Assembly: GCA_016782865.1 (NCBI GenBank)
Contig: JADHXR010000080.1
Location: forward strand, 1 to 35,324
DNA from: Phycisphaerae bacterium
Lineage (GTDB): Bacteria > Planctomycetota > Phycisphaerae > Sedimentisphaerales > Anaerobacaceae
Length of the DNA stretch: 35,324 nucleotides
Direction: 5' to 3'
Positions 1-9,432 of this stretch are shown here, in pieces. Numbering within the stretch: position 1 is the stretch's first letter; every line of letters starts with the position of its first letter. A program made the position numbers and the translations under genes. The notes beneath the pieces are model-generated. The model had not been told where the DNA came from. It did not search any database and saw nothing but the letters and a program-made list of their open reading frames with translations.

Positions 1-473
1 GCCCGGACCAGCGATTTGTGGGCTCTGATCTGAGAGGCGGACCTCGTATTTTCGCCCCTGAGCGGGAAAATTGCGAACAAAAGTCCGATCTATCTCGAAT
101 ATAGCGCCAGATGGCTTGGTCAGGTTTGAGGATGGTCTTGGATTATCATGATCTTGCGCCGGTTCTAGAAGTCTCCACCGATCGGTCGACCTGGCGCCTT
201 TGTAGGCGTATAGCTGAGGGCCCGGCTGTGGACCCAAATGACGAGGCGGGGTCGGATTTCTCGGACGTTGCGGTTGTGGCCTTGCATCGGAGACAAGATT
301 TGTGGGCGGATGCAGTTTCCGGACATCCGGTGTCTGTTTTGCCCAGAGCCGGGCGTGCGTATATCGGGTTGTTTCGAGCAGGAGAATCCTTGCCTGGGAA
401 CGGATTTTCGGCTAAACTGTAGGTCCTTATTTGGTCGAAAACTACATCAAAATCTAAGTTTGGAGATACTAAC
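1..473. other. Left-edge region without a supported gene
   Basis: No convincing coding sequence was found. One + frame is open from the left edge to a TAG at 102-104 and could be the last 33 codons of an upstream gene, but its translation shows no recognisable motif. Short open frames inside 111-477 on both strands overlap each other, have no ribosome binding site and no family resemblance. The 3' end of the stretch is the leader of the DUF1573 lipoprotein gene, with a GGAG element about 8 nt before its ATG. No clear promoter, repeat or RNA structure was recognised. Confidence 0.5.
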
Positions 474-1559
474 ATGAGACGCAAGTACTTTACCCTCGTT
501 TATCTTGTTGTCGGTTGTGCGTTGCTCTGGCAGAGCGGCTGCCAGGAGCAAGCCAAGATCAAGACCGGGCCGGGAGGACTCGAAGAGCCGGAGAAGGTCG
601 GTACTGCGGATGCCGGCGGCCCCCAGCCAAAGATCACGTTTGAGACATTGGTGCACGATTTCGGCGAGGTTCCGCCCAACAGCTTGAACAAGGGTCAAAT
701 CAAGTTCACGAACCGTGGAGAGGGAGTATTAAAGATCTCGAAAGTCGGGAAATGCTGCGGTGTTGTCGCCACGTTAGCCGCCGACAAGGAAGAGTACGCT
801 CCGGGCGAAAGCGGAGCAGTGAACGTGGAGTGGCGATCGGGCTCTCAGCCGATGGTCTTTGCGCGCGAGCTGGTGGTGCACAGCAACGACAAGGCAAACC
901 CTGCAAGCACGTTGAAAATACAGGCCAAGATCGTGCTGAGCGTCACATGGGAGCCGAAGAGACTGAGGCTTTTCCTCGACGAGGACAATGCCGGCAGTCA
1001 GAATCTCACGATCAGTTGTCTGGACGGTCGCCCGTTTTCAATTACATCGTTCAAGTCGACCGGCGACTGCATAACCGCTGATTTCGATCCATCGGTCGAA
1101 GCGACGAAATTTGTTCTCGAGCCGAAAGTCAATGCCGCCAAGCTGCACGAGAATCTTAAGGGACGTATCACGATCGGCCTGACTCACCCGGACGGCAACG
1201 CTGCTATTGTCCTCTTTGACGTGCTGGCGAAATACACGATCAGCCCGCCGTTGCTCATACTCTTCTACGCCGAGCCGGGCAAGCCGATGGTAAGGAAAAT
1301 CTCGGTGCTGAATAATTATAAGAAGGATTTTGGTATTGATTCGTTGTCCTCAAAGAACGGCATTGTCGGCGTTAAGATTCTGGATAAGAGGAAGATCACC
1401 GACGGCTATCAACTTGAGGTCGAGCTGACGCCTCCGGCGTCTGAGGGCAATGTGAGATTCCTGGATGAGTTTTACCTGACTCTTGAGGATGGCGAGAAGG
1501 TGCCGATCAAATGCAATGGGTACTACAATAAAACCAGGCCCGTTTCTGCGACGCAATAG
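474..1559 (+). CDS. DUF1573-domain lipoprotein
   Basis: This is a 361-residue exported lipoprotein of unknown function. Residues 1-22 form a signal peptide (basic MRRK, hydrophobic core, then WQSGC), so Cys23 is the likely lipidated residue. Residues about 55-155 match DUF1573 (PF07610): an HDFGEV-type strand, then FTNRGEGVLKI, a Cys pair in KCCGV where the family usually has CGC, and APGESG. The remainder (about 155-361) has the beta-rich pattern of further immunoglobulin-like repeats. GGAG precedes the ATG by about 8 nt. The next gene, a tetraheme lipoprotein, starts 7 nt downstream, so the two are probably co-transcribed and act together in the periplasm. DUF1573 proteins are frequent in Planctomycetota and Bacteroidota; no enzymatic role is established. 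Confidence 0.85.
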   Translation: MRRKYFTLVYLVVGCALLWQSGCQEQAKIKTGPGGLEEPEKVGTADAGGPQPKITFETLVHDFGEVPPNSLNKGQIKFTNRGEGVLKISKVGKCCGVVATLAADKEEYAPGESGAVNVEWRSGSQPMVFARELVVHSNDKANPASTLKIQAKIVLSVTWEPKRLRLFLDEDNAGSQNLTISCLDGRPFSITSFKSTGDCITADFDPSVEATKFVLEPKVNAAKLHENLKGRITIGLTHPDGNAAIVLFDVLAKYTISPPLLILFYAEPGKPMVRKISVLNNYKKDFGIDSLSSKNGIVGVKILDKRKITDGYQLEVELTPPASEGNVRFLDEFYLTLEDGEKVPIKCNGYYNKTRPVSATQ

Positions 1560-1566
1560 AGGTCAT

Positions 1567-2922
1567 TTGAACATTTTTGACAGAGCCAACAAGAAGATCG
1601 CCGCCGCACTGATCGTCGTGGCCCTGACCGCGGCGCTATCTTGTGGGCCCCGCGATCCCAGAGAGGCCCCGACACGCCGTCAGGGGCGCGTAGAGGCCGA
1701 TATGCTCAACGTGTTTTTCACCGGCAGTTCGCTCGGGAGGTTGAAACCGTGCGGTTGTTCGGGTGGTCAGCTCGGTGGGCTCGAACGACGCCCGGCAGTG
1801 TTCAACAGTGTGCCGGTGGAAAAGAGACTGCTAATCGACACCGGTTCTCTCGTAGAGACCAACAGCGATCAGGACATGATCAAGTTCGATATAATAGTCG
1901 AGGCGCTCGGCCTTCTCGATTACCACGTGGTCAATCTTACCGAGGATGACTTCGAAATAGCCCAGAATCGTGGGTTGCTGGGTAACCCCGCCGTCAGGTT
2001 TATCAGTCCGTACGGAACCGGCGACGAGATGGCCATAGGATTTCAGAACCGGTACTTGCTGAACACCGAATACGTTACAGTATCGGTGCTGACATTTGAC
2101 GTCGATAGATCGCCCCTGGAGCAGATCAAAGAAGGTTTTGTCACTCCCGAAGAGGGCGATAAGACCGTCAACATCCTAATCGTAAGCCGCTGCGACGAAG
2201 AGGTTGTTTCTTCGATTGCCCCGCTGGGGATTGTCGACTGTGTCGTTTGTCCCTCCGAGGCCGAAGAGCCGATGATTATCGGCAGTCCGAGCAGACGACC
2301 GCTGGTTTTCTCGGTGGGCCGATACGGCAGATATATTTGCAGGCTGCAAATAGAAAAGGCCAAGGTTCGGGACAGATTCAAGTTCAAGTTCACAGCGATA
2401 CCGGTGAAGGGGGACTTGGAGCCAGACGCGGCTCTGGTGGACTTGTATAGAGGCTACCAGCAGATTGTCAGAGACAGGAATCTCCTGGAGAGGCACCCAC
2501 GTTATGTGCTGCCGAATGGCTTGAAATATGTCGGCTCGCAGTCTTGTAAGACGTGTCATGAGTCCGAATACGAGAAGTGGCACGAAACCGGCCATGCGCA
2601 CGCCTACGCTACGCTGGAGAAGGTGGGCTCGCAGTTCGACCCCGAATGCGTCGTCTGCCACGTTGTCGGCATGGATTACGAGAGCGGATTCGTTTCGGCC
2701 GGAGAGACGGGGCATCTGAAAAACGTAGGCTGTGAGAACTGCCACGGTCCCGGCTCAGAGCACGTAAAAACCCCCGACGAAGCCTATTCCACCGCGCCTA
2801 AATCGACCTGCATCGATTGCCATACGCCCGAGCACAGCGGCGAATATGCCGGAAATGAGCGCTCTTTTCAGCAGAAAATCATTCATTGGACGGAACCAAA
2901 CGCTCCCGGCAATGTCAAATAG
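1567..2922 (+). CDS. Tetraheme cytochrome c lipoprotein with degenerate metallophosphatase-like N-terminal domain
   Basis: This is a 451-residue protein read from a TTG at 1567. AGAGG lies about 4 nt upstream, and this start opens directly into a lipoprotein signal peptide (hydrophobic core, then AALSC with Cys26). The open frame continues upstream to 1483, but that would bury the signal peptide. Residues about 45-320 resemble the N-terminal domain of UshA/5'-nucleotidase-type metallophosphatases, including PCGCSGGQLGGLERR, but the usual metal-binding N-D-x-H segment is replaced by TGSSLG. Residues 327-419 carry four c-type heme sites: CKTCH (327-331), CVVCH (361-365), CENCH (389-393) and CIDCH (415-419), as in cytochrome c554-like proteins (PF13435). 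It is probably a periplasmic electron-transfer protein. The partner and substrate cannot be told from sequence. Confidence 0.85.
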   Translation: MNIFDRANKKIAAALIVVALTAALSCGPRDPREAPTRRQGRVEADMLNVFFTGSSLGRLKPCGCSGGQLGGLERRPAVFNSVPVEKRLLIDTGSLVETNSDQDMIKFDIIVEALGLLDYHVVNLTEDDFEIAQNRGLLGNPAVRFISPYGTGDEMAIGFQNRYLLNTEYVTVSVLTFDVDRSPLEQIKEGFVTPEEGDKTVNILIVSRCDEEVVSSIAPLGIVDCVVCPSEAEEPMIIGSPSRRPLVFSVGRYGRYICRLQIEKAKVRDRFKFKFTAIPVKGDLEPDAALVDLYRGYQQIVRDRNLLERHPRYVLPNGLKYVGSQSCKTCHESEYEKWHETGHAHAYATLEKVGSQFDPECVVCHVVGMDYESGFVSAGETGHLKNVGCENCHGPGSEHVKTPDEAYSTAPKSTCIDCHTPEHSGEYAGNERSFQQKIIHWTEPNAPGNVK

Positions 2923-2983
2923 AAAGTATGCAAGTGCATCAGTGCAAAAAAACTCGACCGACTTACGTACTTTGCAGACTGAC

Positions 2984-3973
2984 ATGATTAAGACATTGCG
3001 AATAACAACCGTAGTAGTAACAGTGATTCTGGCGGGTGTTCTGATAAAATACTTCGTTTTTCCCATGGATTCCAACGTTGGCGGGGATCAGCGCGTCGAG
3101 AAAGTTCTGGACTCCCCGGGCGTGATAGAACTCTTCAAGCAGACAAATACCCATGCAAGAGCTGCGGGAAACCAGACCTCACCGCTTGTGCAGCAGGCAA
3201 TTGCCTATGCCCGCTATCTGTCGCCCCCATCGAAAATCAAGCAAGCCCTGCCGGGGGTGCGCACCACCACCAACCCGATAGCTACCGGACCCGTTACGCC
3301 CAAATTCCAGGTTTTTGCCACCACCTATTTCGAGGGAAACCCCCAATTGTCTCAGGCTTTGATTGACGAGCCGGGCAAAGGACGATACTGGGTCAGGCAG
3401 TCCAGCATGGTGGGTCATTTGCTTATTGAGCAGGTAAAAGACGGCGTCGTTGTCGTCAAAAGCAGCGAAGAGACGTTTGAGCTTGAAGTCGAGAAGGCAT
3501 CGAAAACGGGCCTTCCCAAAGGAAAGTCTCCGATTCCCACAGGGACCAGCGGACAAAGCAGCAACAGACGTACTCTGCCGGCTCCCGGCAAGACGGTCAA
3601 TAGTTCTACAACAACACCTTCGGGTAGAACACCTTCTGCAGGAACGCCGAGCAGGACTACGCGGCCGAACAACAATGCAATATCGAGTGAAAAGGCGGAT
3701 GAACTGGAGCGCACGCTTCAGAATCTGGAGAGAAGCTACAGGTTGGGCGGAAAAACGGTGCCCGGACTAAGTGGGGAGGAAAGTGCGGCACGGGTAAGAA
3801 AATTGCTCTCCAGTTTCAGATCCACGACTGCAAATGCCGAGGATGTGAAGGGTCAGACCGCTTCGGGTGAAAAGCTGAAAGATAATGGCCAGGATCCGAA
3901 CAGAACCTCGCCGGCGTCAAAGTCGGACAAGATAGAAGCAGACCTCGAAAAGCCGGACCCGTCGACGCCGTAG
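2984..3973 (+). CDS. gspC: GspC-like type II secretion inner-membrane protein
   Basis: This is a 329-residue protein with one N-terminal membrane helix (residues about 6-28) after a short basic tail. The chosen ATG puts that helix at the N-terminus. The frame is open further upstream, with an alternative ATG at 2912 that would overlap the cytochrome gene. Residues about 105-168 look like the GspC/PilP homology region: FQVFATTYFEG, ALIDEPGKGRYWVRQ, VGHLLIEQVKDGVVVV and a final ELEVE. In the family this domain binds the secretin N0 domain. It is followed by a Ser/Thr/Pro-rich linker (about 170-235) and a charged, partly coiled-coil tail. Its place directly before gspD at the head of a canonical operon supports the call. 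Sequence resemblance alone is moderate. Confidence 0.7.
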   Translation: MIKTLRITTVVVTVILAGVLIKYFVFPMDSNVGGDQRVEKVLDSPGVIELFKQTNTHARAAGNQTSPLVQQAIAYARYLSPPSKIKQALPGVRTTTNPIATGPVTPKFQVFATTYFEGNPQLSQALIDEPGKGRYWVRQSSMVGHLLIEQVKDGVVVVKSSEETFELEVEKASKTGLPKGKSPIPTGTSGQSSNRRTLPAPGKTVNSSTTTPSGRTPSAGTPSRTTRPNNNAISSEKADELERTLQNLERSYRLGGKTVPGLSGEESAARVRKLLSSFRSTTANAEDVKGQTASGEKLKDNGQDPNRTSPASKSDKIEADLEKPDPSTP

Positions 3974-4334
3974 TCCGATATATCCTCGAGTTTCGCACAG
4001 CCGGAGAAGGTCTGTCTCCAACAAACTCAATGGTGCTTGCTTTGTTGGGCTTCTGACTCATATCCTCAATTCCCGGTCGGAAATTGCCCGCGATTGATGC
4101 TGCTGTTTCGACCGGAAAAATTTGTGTTTTCTTACCTGATAATTGGAACTCCCGGCCTTTTCCTGTGTCTGATTAGATAGCCGGTGCCCAAAGGCTGCCG
4201 TTGCATGACTGCGACGAGGTTTGCGTATGAGCTTCTTGTGAAGAAGGCTCCTTTGACAGTCTTGGCGTCGATGGGGCCGGCGGATATCGAAGATGTGCTG
4301 CTTAGGAGTAGGTTTATCGGATGAAGGGGTATTT
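3974..4334. other. 361-nt gap between gspC and gspD
   Basis: This is the largest gap inside the secretion operon. It contains a possible 39-codon reading frame on the + strand at 4205-4324 that stops 10 nt before the gspD start, with no good ribosome binding site. It also holds the gspD ribosome binding site GGGG at 4326-4329. An isolated TTGACA at 4253-4258 has no credible -10 box behind it. No terminator or known riboswitch fold was recognised. The gap may hold an internal promoter for gspD onward, but that is only inferred from its length. Confidence 0.4.
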
Positions 4335-7300
4335 ATGATGTCGAGGTGGAGAAGTTTTCGTGGGGGATGCAGCGTAAATCTAATCATGGCGGTTGTTTTG
4401 TTGTTGATGGACAACTCTCTCTTTGCCGCCCAGCGAGCGGATGCCTCCGAGGGACCGGGATACGAAATCGTCAAACTCAAGAACATTTCTGTTGAGCAGG
4501 GAAGAAGGTATCTGGCCCAACTTGTCGCGACCACGGTCACGCATTTTCCGAACACTCCCACTCCCACGCTTCTTGTCTCAGGTGAGCCTGCTGAGGTGGC
4601 CAAGGCAGTGATCATTCTCGATCTTGTCGATAGCCCCGAACAATTCATCATAAAGGAGATTCTCCCGGTCTCTGCGGCGCGGGATATGCCGTCCAACGAT
4701 CAGATAGCCTCGAAACTCCACCCCAGTCTGACAAGGGGCATCTCGATCGGAAATTTCTCCAACCCACCGAGCAAGGACGCGAGCACCAGAGCTATCATAG
4801 ATATTCACAACGATGCTGTCGTCGCCATCGCGCCGGCGAAACTGTTGGAGCGAATTGTCTCGGCAGTCGGACCATTGGCGAGACAGGATGCTGTCAAGGC
4901 GCAAGAGACGCCGAAAGCTCAGGGAACGCCGCAAGCTTCGGCCAAGCGCGAGATTGCCGGATTGCTCGAGCCCAATGAGGCGAAATTCCTTCTCGCGGCA
5001 AACGGTGCGGTGAAGGCCCCGCCGAAGAAGAGCCTGGTCAAAACCGAGCCTGACACCAGCGCGGCTAGACCCGCGCCGAGCACGAGCCCCCCGGCAAGGA
5101 CTCAGCCGAGCGGCACCGAGGCGGATACCACCGTGGCCCAGCTCGAACAGGATGTCCCGGTCTCGGCTGCCACCGCCGGGTCGGTTGCGCCCGAATCTGT
5201 TCCCGGCGGAGACCAGATCGTTAATCTGGCCCTGGCCGACTTCGAGAAGCTCACGATTGTGCAATTCCTTGGTCTGGTGGGGCCGTATTTGGAGCTCGAC
5301 TTTATGTACGACCCGAAAATGCTGGCCGGCGAAATCACAATCAGCCCGAACGGCAAGTGGCGGGGCCCGATAAAGGTCAAGGATTTGTATCCCATGCTCG
5401 AAGATGTGCTGAAGTTCAAAGACCTCGTGATGACTCGCAGCACGGGCAATCTTGTAACTATAGTTCCTGTGGCCGATGCACTAACCATCGATCCCGCTTT
5501 GCTCGGTACCTACGAAGACAAAATCGGGCGTGGCGATGGAGTAGTAACGCGTGTCTTTGACCTTGAGCATGTGGATACAGCCAGTGCAATAAATCTCCTG
5601 ACGTCCATGAGGCTCACAATAGCCCCGCCGATTCCGAAAGGAAAGGCAATTATCGTAACCGGCTACGCACACCGTATGCCGCGTATCCAGGCGCTTCTGA
5701 ACATCATTGACGAGCCTGGAGACCAGAAGAGGTTCAAATTCAGGCAGTTGCGATACACGATGGCCGAGACGCTTGCTCCCAAGCTCCAGAGCTTGGCCGA
5801 GCAATTGGGGACCATGTCCATAACTGTTAGCCAGACGTCTACGTCTCCATCGACGGCGCCATCCAGGCCAAAGGCTCCGAGCGAGACTACCGCCCAGTAT
5901 CAAGCCCGGCTTCGCGCAGAAGCGGCAGCCAGGGCCAGAGCAAGGACCACTGCCACGAGAACACCCCCGAGTACCCCACAGCCGGCGCCGGAAAGGCCGG
6001 CCGTGTATCTCGATGCCGATGAAAGAACGAACCGCATTCTGATGATAGGGCTCTATGAGCAACTGGATCAAGTCGAGGAGCTGATAGATACTCTCGATGT
6101 GGTTCAGCAGGACCTGCGGGCCCTGGAATTGTACAAGATCGAGCATGTTGCCGCCGAGGAAGCGAAGAACAAGCTGGAAGAGCTGGGAATAATCACCCCC
6201 AGATTGACGAGTCCCTACTCTTCGAGAATCACCAGCGGTGCGAAACCTCCGATCACGACTGCCGGCACGACAATGACCGGCACAACTACCAGGCTTCCCA
6301 CGACCAGCCGATCTCGATTGTATGATGAAATGGACGAAGCACCCGGGGAGGAGCCGCAGGTTGTGGTAGTTGAACAAACGAATTCGCTGTTGGTCAATGC
6401 TACTGCCGAGCAGCACGAGAAGATCGTACGGATTTTGAGCTACGTTGACAACGAGATGTTGGACAGTGACATTCCCGTTCGGCTCTATCCGCTCGAAAAT
6501 CAATCGCCCGAGCACTTGGCCCAGATCCTTGAGAAGCTGATTAAGGAGAGCTTCGAGGACAAAGAGGGCAAGATTGAAAAGATAGCTAGAAGACCGGATG
6601 AAGAAATGCCAATCATCGTTCCTGAGCCGAACACCTTCTCTTTGATCGTCTATGCGAGCAAGAAGAATCAGGACTGGATAGCGAACATTATACAGCATTT
6701 GGACAAGAGAAGGCCTCAGGTTCTGATAGATGTAACACTGGTGCAGATTTCCAAGTCGGATGCGTTTGATTACGACCTTAACATATTATCGAGCTTTCCG
6801 GACTTGACCGAGACATCGGGTATGACCAGCGCGATCATGGGAGCAGTCGAAGGTGCCGTCAACGGCGCCACAGGCACTAACGTCGGGGGCGAGAATCTGG
6901 TATCGACGCTCACAGGCAGTCGCCGAGACCGTTTTGTTGATTTTCAGTCTGACGGCGGCCGTGGCAGAGGTTTCTATGGTGACAGGCACATAAACGCCTT
7001 GTTGACTGCTATGCAGCAGAAGGATTACGGCAGAGTCCTGGCCAAACCTAAAATCCTTGTTAACGATAATGAGACCGGGAGGATTAGCTCTACTGACAAA
7101 ACCTATGTTACAAAGCAGGGTAGCACTATTGTGCAGGGTACATCCGGGGCCGTGCAGACATCAATCGATTATCAGGATTATGATGCGGGTATAACACTTG
7201 ATATCACGCCCCACATTAGCAGCGGCGACCTTCTTCGCCTTGATATTGTTTTGAGCCGGTCGGACTTTGGGACAATCACCGGAGATAAACCCCCGGATAC

Positions 7301-7667
7301 TCAACTCAGTGATATTGATACAACTGTTACTATCCCCGACGGTAGCACAATCATCTTGGGAGGTCTGATAAAGCTTAATCAGAGCAAGGGCGGAACAAAA
7401 GTGCCTTTGCTTGGCGATCTTCCTCTTATCGGGGGATTGTTCAGAAGCGCCAGCAATAGCGACCTGCAAAGGAGCATGTATGTGTTCGTCAAGGCTGAGA
7501 TCATCAGGCCTTCGGAGACGGGTATCGCTCAGGTTGATCTGGAACGCATTTCTGAAAGAAACAGAACTGCATTTGAGGGACACGAGACTGAGTTCCAGCA
7601 GTATCATGACTGGGCAGGCATTAAACCCGAGCCGATGAAACCGCTGAAAGTACTTGACGCACAATAA
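4335..7667 (+). CDS. gspD: Type II secretion secretin GspD, extended form
   Basis: This is the outer-membrane secretin of the type II system, 1110 residues against the usual 650-700. The start is ATG at 4335 (or the adjacent ATG at 4338), 5-8 nt after GGGG. An upstream in-frame ATG at 4293 is less likely. A signal peptide ends near LFA-AQ (about residue 30). An N1-like unit (about 35-105) is followed by a low-complexity Pro/Ala/Thr stretch, then an N0-like domain (about 295-390). Four further N1-like units follow (about 399-465, 466-593 with a Thr/Pro/Arg insert, 594-708, 710-792). The secretin barrel domain spans about 794-1060, with NALLTAMQQKDYGRVLAKP, a SGDLLRLDI strand and the signature VPLLGDLPLIGGLFR near residue 1023. 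The extra N units suggest a long periplasmic tunnel. Confidence 0.95.
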   Translation: MMSRWRSFRGGCSVNLIMAVVLLLMDNSLFAAQRADASEGPGYEIVKLKNISVEQGRRYLAQLVATTVTHFPNTPTPTLLVSGEPAEVAKAVIILDLVDSPEQFIIKEILPVSAARDMPSNDQIASKLHPSLTRGISIGNFSNPPSKDASTRAIIDIHNDAVVAIAPAKLLERIVSAVGPLARQDAVKAQETPKAQGTPQASAKREIAGLLEPNEAKFLLAANGAVKAPPKKSLVKTEPDTSAARPAPSTSPPARTQPSGTEADTTVAQLEQDVPVSAATAGSVAPESVPGGDQIVNLALADFEKLTIVQFLGLVGPYLELDFMYDPKMLAGEITISPNGKWRGPIKVKDLYPMLEDVLKFKDLVMTRSTGNLVTIVPVADALTIDPALLGTYEDKIGRGDGVVTRVFDLEHVDTASAINLLTSMRLTIAPPIPKGKAIIVTGYAHRMPRIQALLNIIDEPGDQKRFKFRQLRYTMAETLAPKLQSLAEQLGTMSITVSQTSTSPSTAPSRPKAPSETTAQYQARLRAEAAARARARTTATRTPPSTPQPAPERPAVYLDADERTNRILMIGLYEQLDQVEELIDTLDVVQQDLRALELYKIEHVAAEEAKNKLEELGIITPRLTSPYSSRITSGAKPPITTAGTTMTGTTTRLPTTSRSRLYDEMDEAPGEEPQVVVVEQTNSLLVNATAEQHEKIVRILSYVDNEMLDSDIPVRLYPLENQSPEHLAQILEKLIKESFEDKEGKIEKIARRPDEEMPIIVPEPNTFSLIVYASKKNQDWIANIIQHLDKRRPQVLIDVTLVQISKSDAFDYDLNILSSFPDLTETSGMTSAIMGAVEGAVNGATGTNVGGENLVSTLTGSRRDRFVDFQSDGGRGRGFYGDRHINALLTAMQQKDYGRVLAKPKILVNDNETGRISSTDKTYVTKQGSTIVQGTSGAVQTSIDYQDYDAGITLDITPHISSGDLLRLDIVLSRSDFGTITGDKPPDTQLSDIDTTVTIPDGSTIILGGLIKLNQSKGGTKVPLLGDLPLIGGLFRSASNSDLQRSMYVFVKAEIIRPSETGIAQVDLERISERNRTAFEGHETEFQQYHDWAGIKPEPMKPLKVLDAQ

Positions 7668-7669
7668 CG

Positions 7670-9373
7670 ATGAAAGACTTGCTTATACAAACTGCCAAGA
7701 GTACAGGTCTGATTGACGCCGAGCGACTGGTCAAGTTCCTGGAAGAGGACACCGGTAAGGGGCGAATTGACGAAGCTTTGCTCAACTGCCCGTACTTTAC
7801 CGAAGATGCGGTCCTGAAACTGTTTGCCGAGGCGCTTTGTTGGGACTTTCTGCCGGAGGTGTCCGCAAAAGAGGTGCCTGCGGAATTCGTGGAAGCCGTG
7901 CCTGCAATGTACGCTCAGCACCATCATTTGATCGGGATAAGGCCGGATGCGGATAATGGCGAGCTTACGGTGGTTTTGTCCAAGCCATTGGATGCAATTG
8001 CTCTCGACAACGTCTCGAAGATGACGGGCTTACCTGTCAAGGCCGCGGTATCCACCCGTGCGGCGATCACCTCTGTCATAGACGTTGCATACGAGCAGAG
8101 GAGTACGGTAATTGAAGAGGTGGCCGAGGAGCTTGATTCGCAAAACCTCGACGATCTCGTTGGCGAGGCCTCCACCTCGGACGACCTGCTGGACGTTGTG
8201 AACAGGCCGCCGGTTATTCGACTCGTCAACGATATCCTGTTTCGGGCCCTGCAATTGCGGGCCAGCGACATTCATGTTCATCCCTATGAGGCAAAAATTC
8301 AGGTTCGCTACCGCATCGACGGCATTTTGTACGACGCTCTGAGCCTGAACAAGAATGTCCTGCCGTTGGTCGTTTCTCGTATCAAGGTTATGGCCGGAAT
8401 GGACATTGCCGAACGCCGGCTTCCACAGGACGGCCGGTGCAGCGTCAGGCTCGGTCAGCGCGAAGTCGATTTGCGCATAAGCACAGTGCCCACCAGCTTC
8501 GGCGAGCGAAGCGTCATGCGACTGCTCGACAAGAGCACGGGTCTGTTCGAATTGAACGAACTGGGGTTGGAACAGGACAATTTGAACAAATTGGATTCTT
8601 TGCTCAACCGCTCGCACGGGGTGATTTTCGTTACAGGTCCAACGGGCAGCGGAAAGAGTACGACGCTCTACGCTTGTCTCAACAGGATCAACTCGGCCGA
8701 GAAAAACGTTATTACTATAGAAGACCCTATCGAGTATCAGCTCGAAGGTATCAGTCAGATTCAGGTTGCCAACAAGAAAGGAATGACCTTCGCCACGTCG
8801 CTGCGTCACGTGCTGCGGCAGGACCCGGACGTTATAATGGTCGGCGAGGTCCGAGACATCGAGACCGCCCGCATGGCGATACAATCTTCGCTCACGGGCC
8901 ACCTGGTCTTCAGTACGCTGCACACGAACGACTCGGCCGGTGCGGTCAGCAGGCTCCTGGACCTGGGGGTCGAGCCTTATCTGGTGAGTTCGTCGTTGAT
9001 CGCCATCATGGCCCAGCGGTTGGTGCGAAAGGTGTGCCAGAACTGCAAAGAACCTGCCAAACCTTCGGCTCATGAATTGAGAGAGCTTGGTATTGGCGAT
9101 GTTGCCGATAACGTCGGTGAATTCTTCGTCGGTGCGGGCTGCGAGAAGTGTTTCCAGACAGGCTATCGCGGCCGGACGGGCATCTATGAATTGATGCTGG
9201 TTAACGAAGAGGTCCAGAACCTGATATACAAAAGGGAAAGTGCCGGTACAATAAAGAAAGTCGCTCTCAATGCCGGTCTGAAGACTCTGCGAATGGACGG
9301 CGCCCGGAAGGTGCTTGCCGGGGCGACGACAGTTGCAGAGGTCTTGAGAGTGACACAATCGGACATTGTGTAA
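7670..9373 (+). CDS. gspE: Type II secretion ATPase GspE
   Basis: This cytoplasmic hexameric ATPase powers the pseudopilus. Its 567 residues are normal for the family. An N-terminal MshEN/GspE_N-type domain (about 1-150) is followed by the PilB/GspE catalytic core. The core has Walker A GPTGSGKST (323-331, Lys329), an Asp box near ITIEDPIEYQ, Walker B in DPDVIMVGEVRD, and the His box STLHTNDS. A zinc-binding tetracysteine (Cys456, Cys459, Cys491, Cys494) is typical of GspE. The ATG lies 2 nt after the gspD stop, implying translational coupling, and no separate ribosome binding site is obvious. A period-7 repeat begins directly after its stop codon. Confidence 0.97.
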   Translation: MKDLLIQTAKSTGLIDAERLVKFLEEDTGKGRIDEALLNCPYFTEDAVLKLFAEALCWDFLPEVSAKEVPAEFVEAVPAMYAQHHHLIGIRPDADNGELTVVLSKPLDAIALDNVSKMTGLPVKAAVSTRAAITSVIDVAYEQRSTVIEEVAEELDSQNLDDLVGEASTSDDLLDVVNRPPVIRLVNDILFRALQLRASDIHVHPYEAKIQVRYRIDGILYDALSLNKNVLPLVVSRIKVMAGMDIAERRLPQDGRCSVRLGQREVDLRISTVPTSFGERSVMRLLDKSTGLFELNELGLEQDNLNKLDSLLNRSHGVIFVTGPTGSGKSTTLYACLNRINSAEKNVITIEDPIEYQLEGISQIQVANKKGMTFATSLRHVLRQDPDVIMVGEVRDIETARMAIQSSLTGHLVFSTLHTNDSAGAVSRLLDLGVEPYLVSSSLIAIMAQRLVRKVCQNCKEPAKPSAHELRELGIGDVADNVGEFFVGAGCEKCFQTGYRGRTGIYELMLVNEEVQNLIYKRESAGTIKKVALNAGLKTLRMDGARKVLAGATTVAEVLRVTQSDIV

Positions 9374-9408
9374 TTGACTATTTGCTATTGACTATTTTCT
9401 ATTCTATA
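9374..9408 (+). repeat. Period-7 array A, left arm (unit TTGACTA)
   Basis: Five consecutive 7-nt units start on the base after the gspE stop codon: TTGACTA, TTTGCTA, TTGACTA, TTTTCTA, TTCTATA. The array is roughly the inverse of the arm at 9433-9488, and the two could pair imperfectly as a cruciform or RNA hairpin with a loop of about 25 nt. Confidence 0.8.
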
Positions 9409-9432
9409 TGCGAACACGTCATATCGGAAATG

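Noticed and set aside
111..484. Small overlapping reading frames near the left edge
   Set aside because: Three mutually overlapping frames on both strands have no ribosome binding site and no similarity that I recognise.
4170..4260. Possible cyclic-di-GMP-type riboswitch before gspD (suggested by a short GCCAAAGGC-like stretch)
   Set aside because: The conserved GEMM core and tetraloop-receptor elements could not be found, so the resemblance is superficial.
5481..6698. Long - strand open frame (405 codons) inside gspD
   Set aside because: It lies opposite a clear secretin in a G/C-biased codon context, shows no family motifs and no ribosome binding site, so it is an antisense shadow.
8030..9358. 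Long - strand open frame (442 codons) inside gspE
   Set aside because: The opposite strand encodes all catalytic motifs of GspE; the antisense translation is unlike any protein family I recognise.
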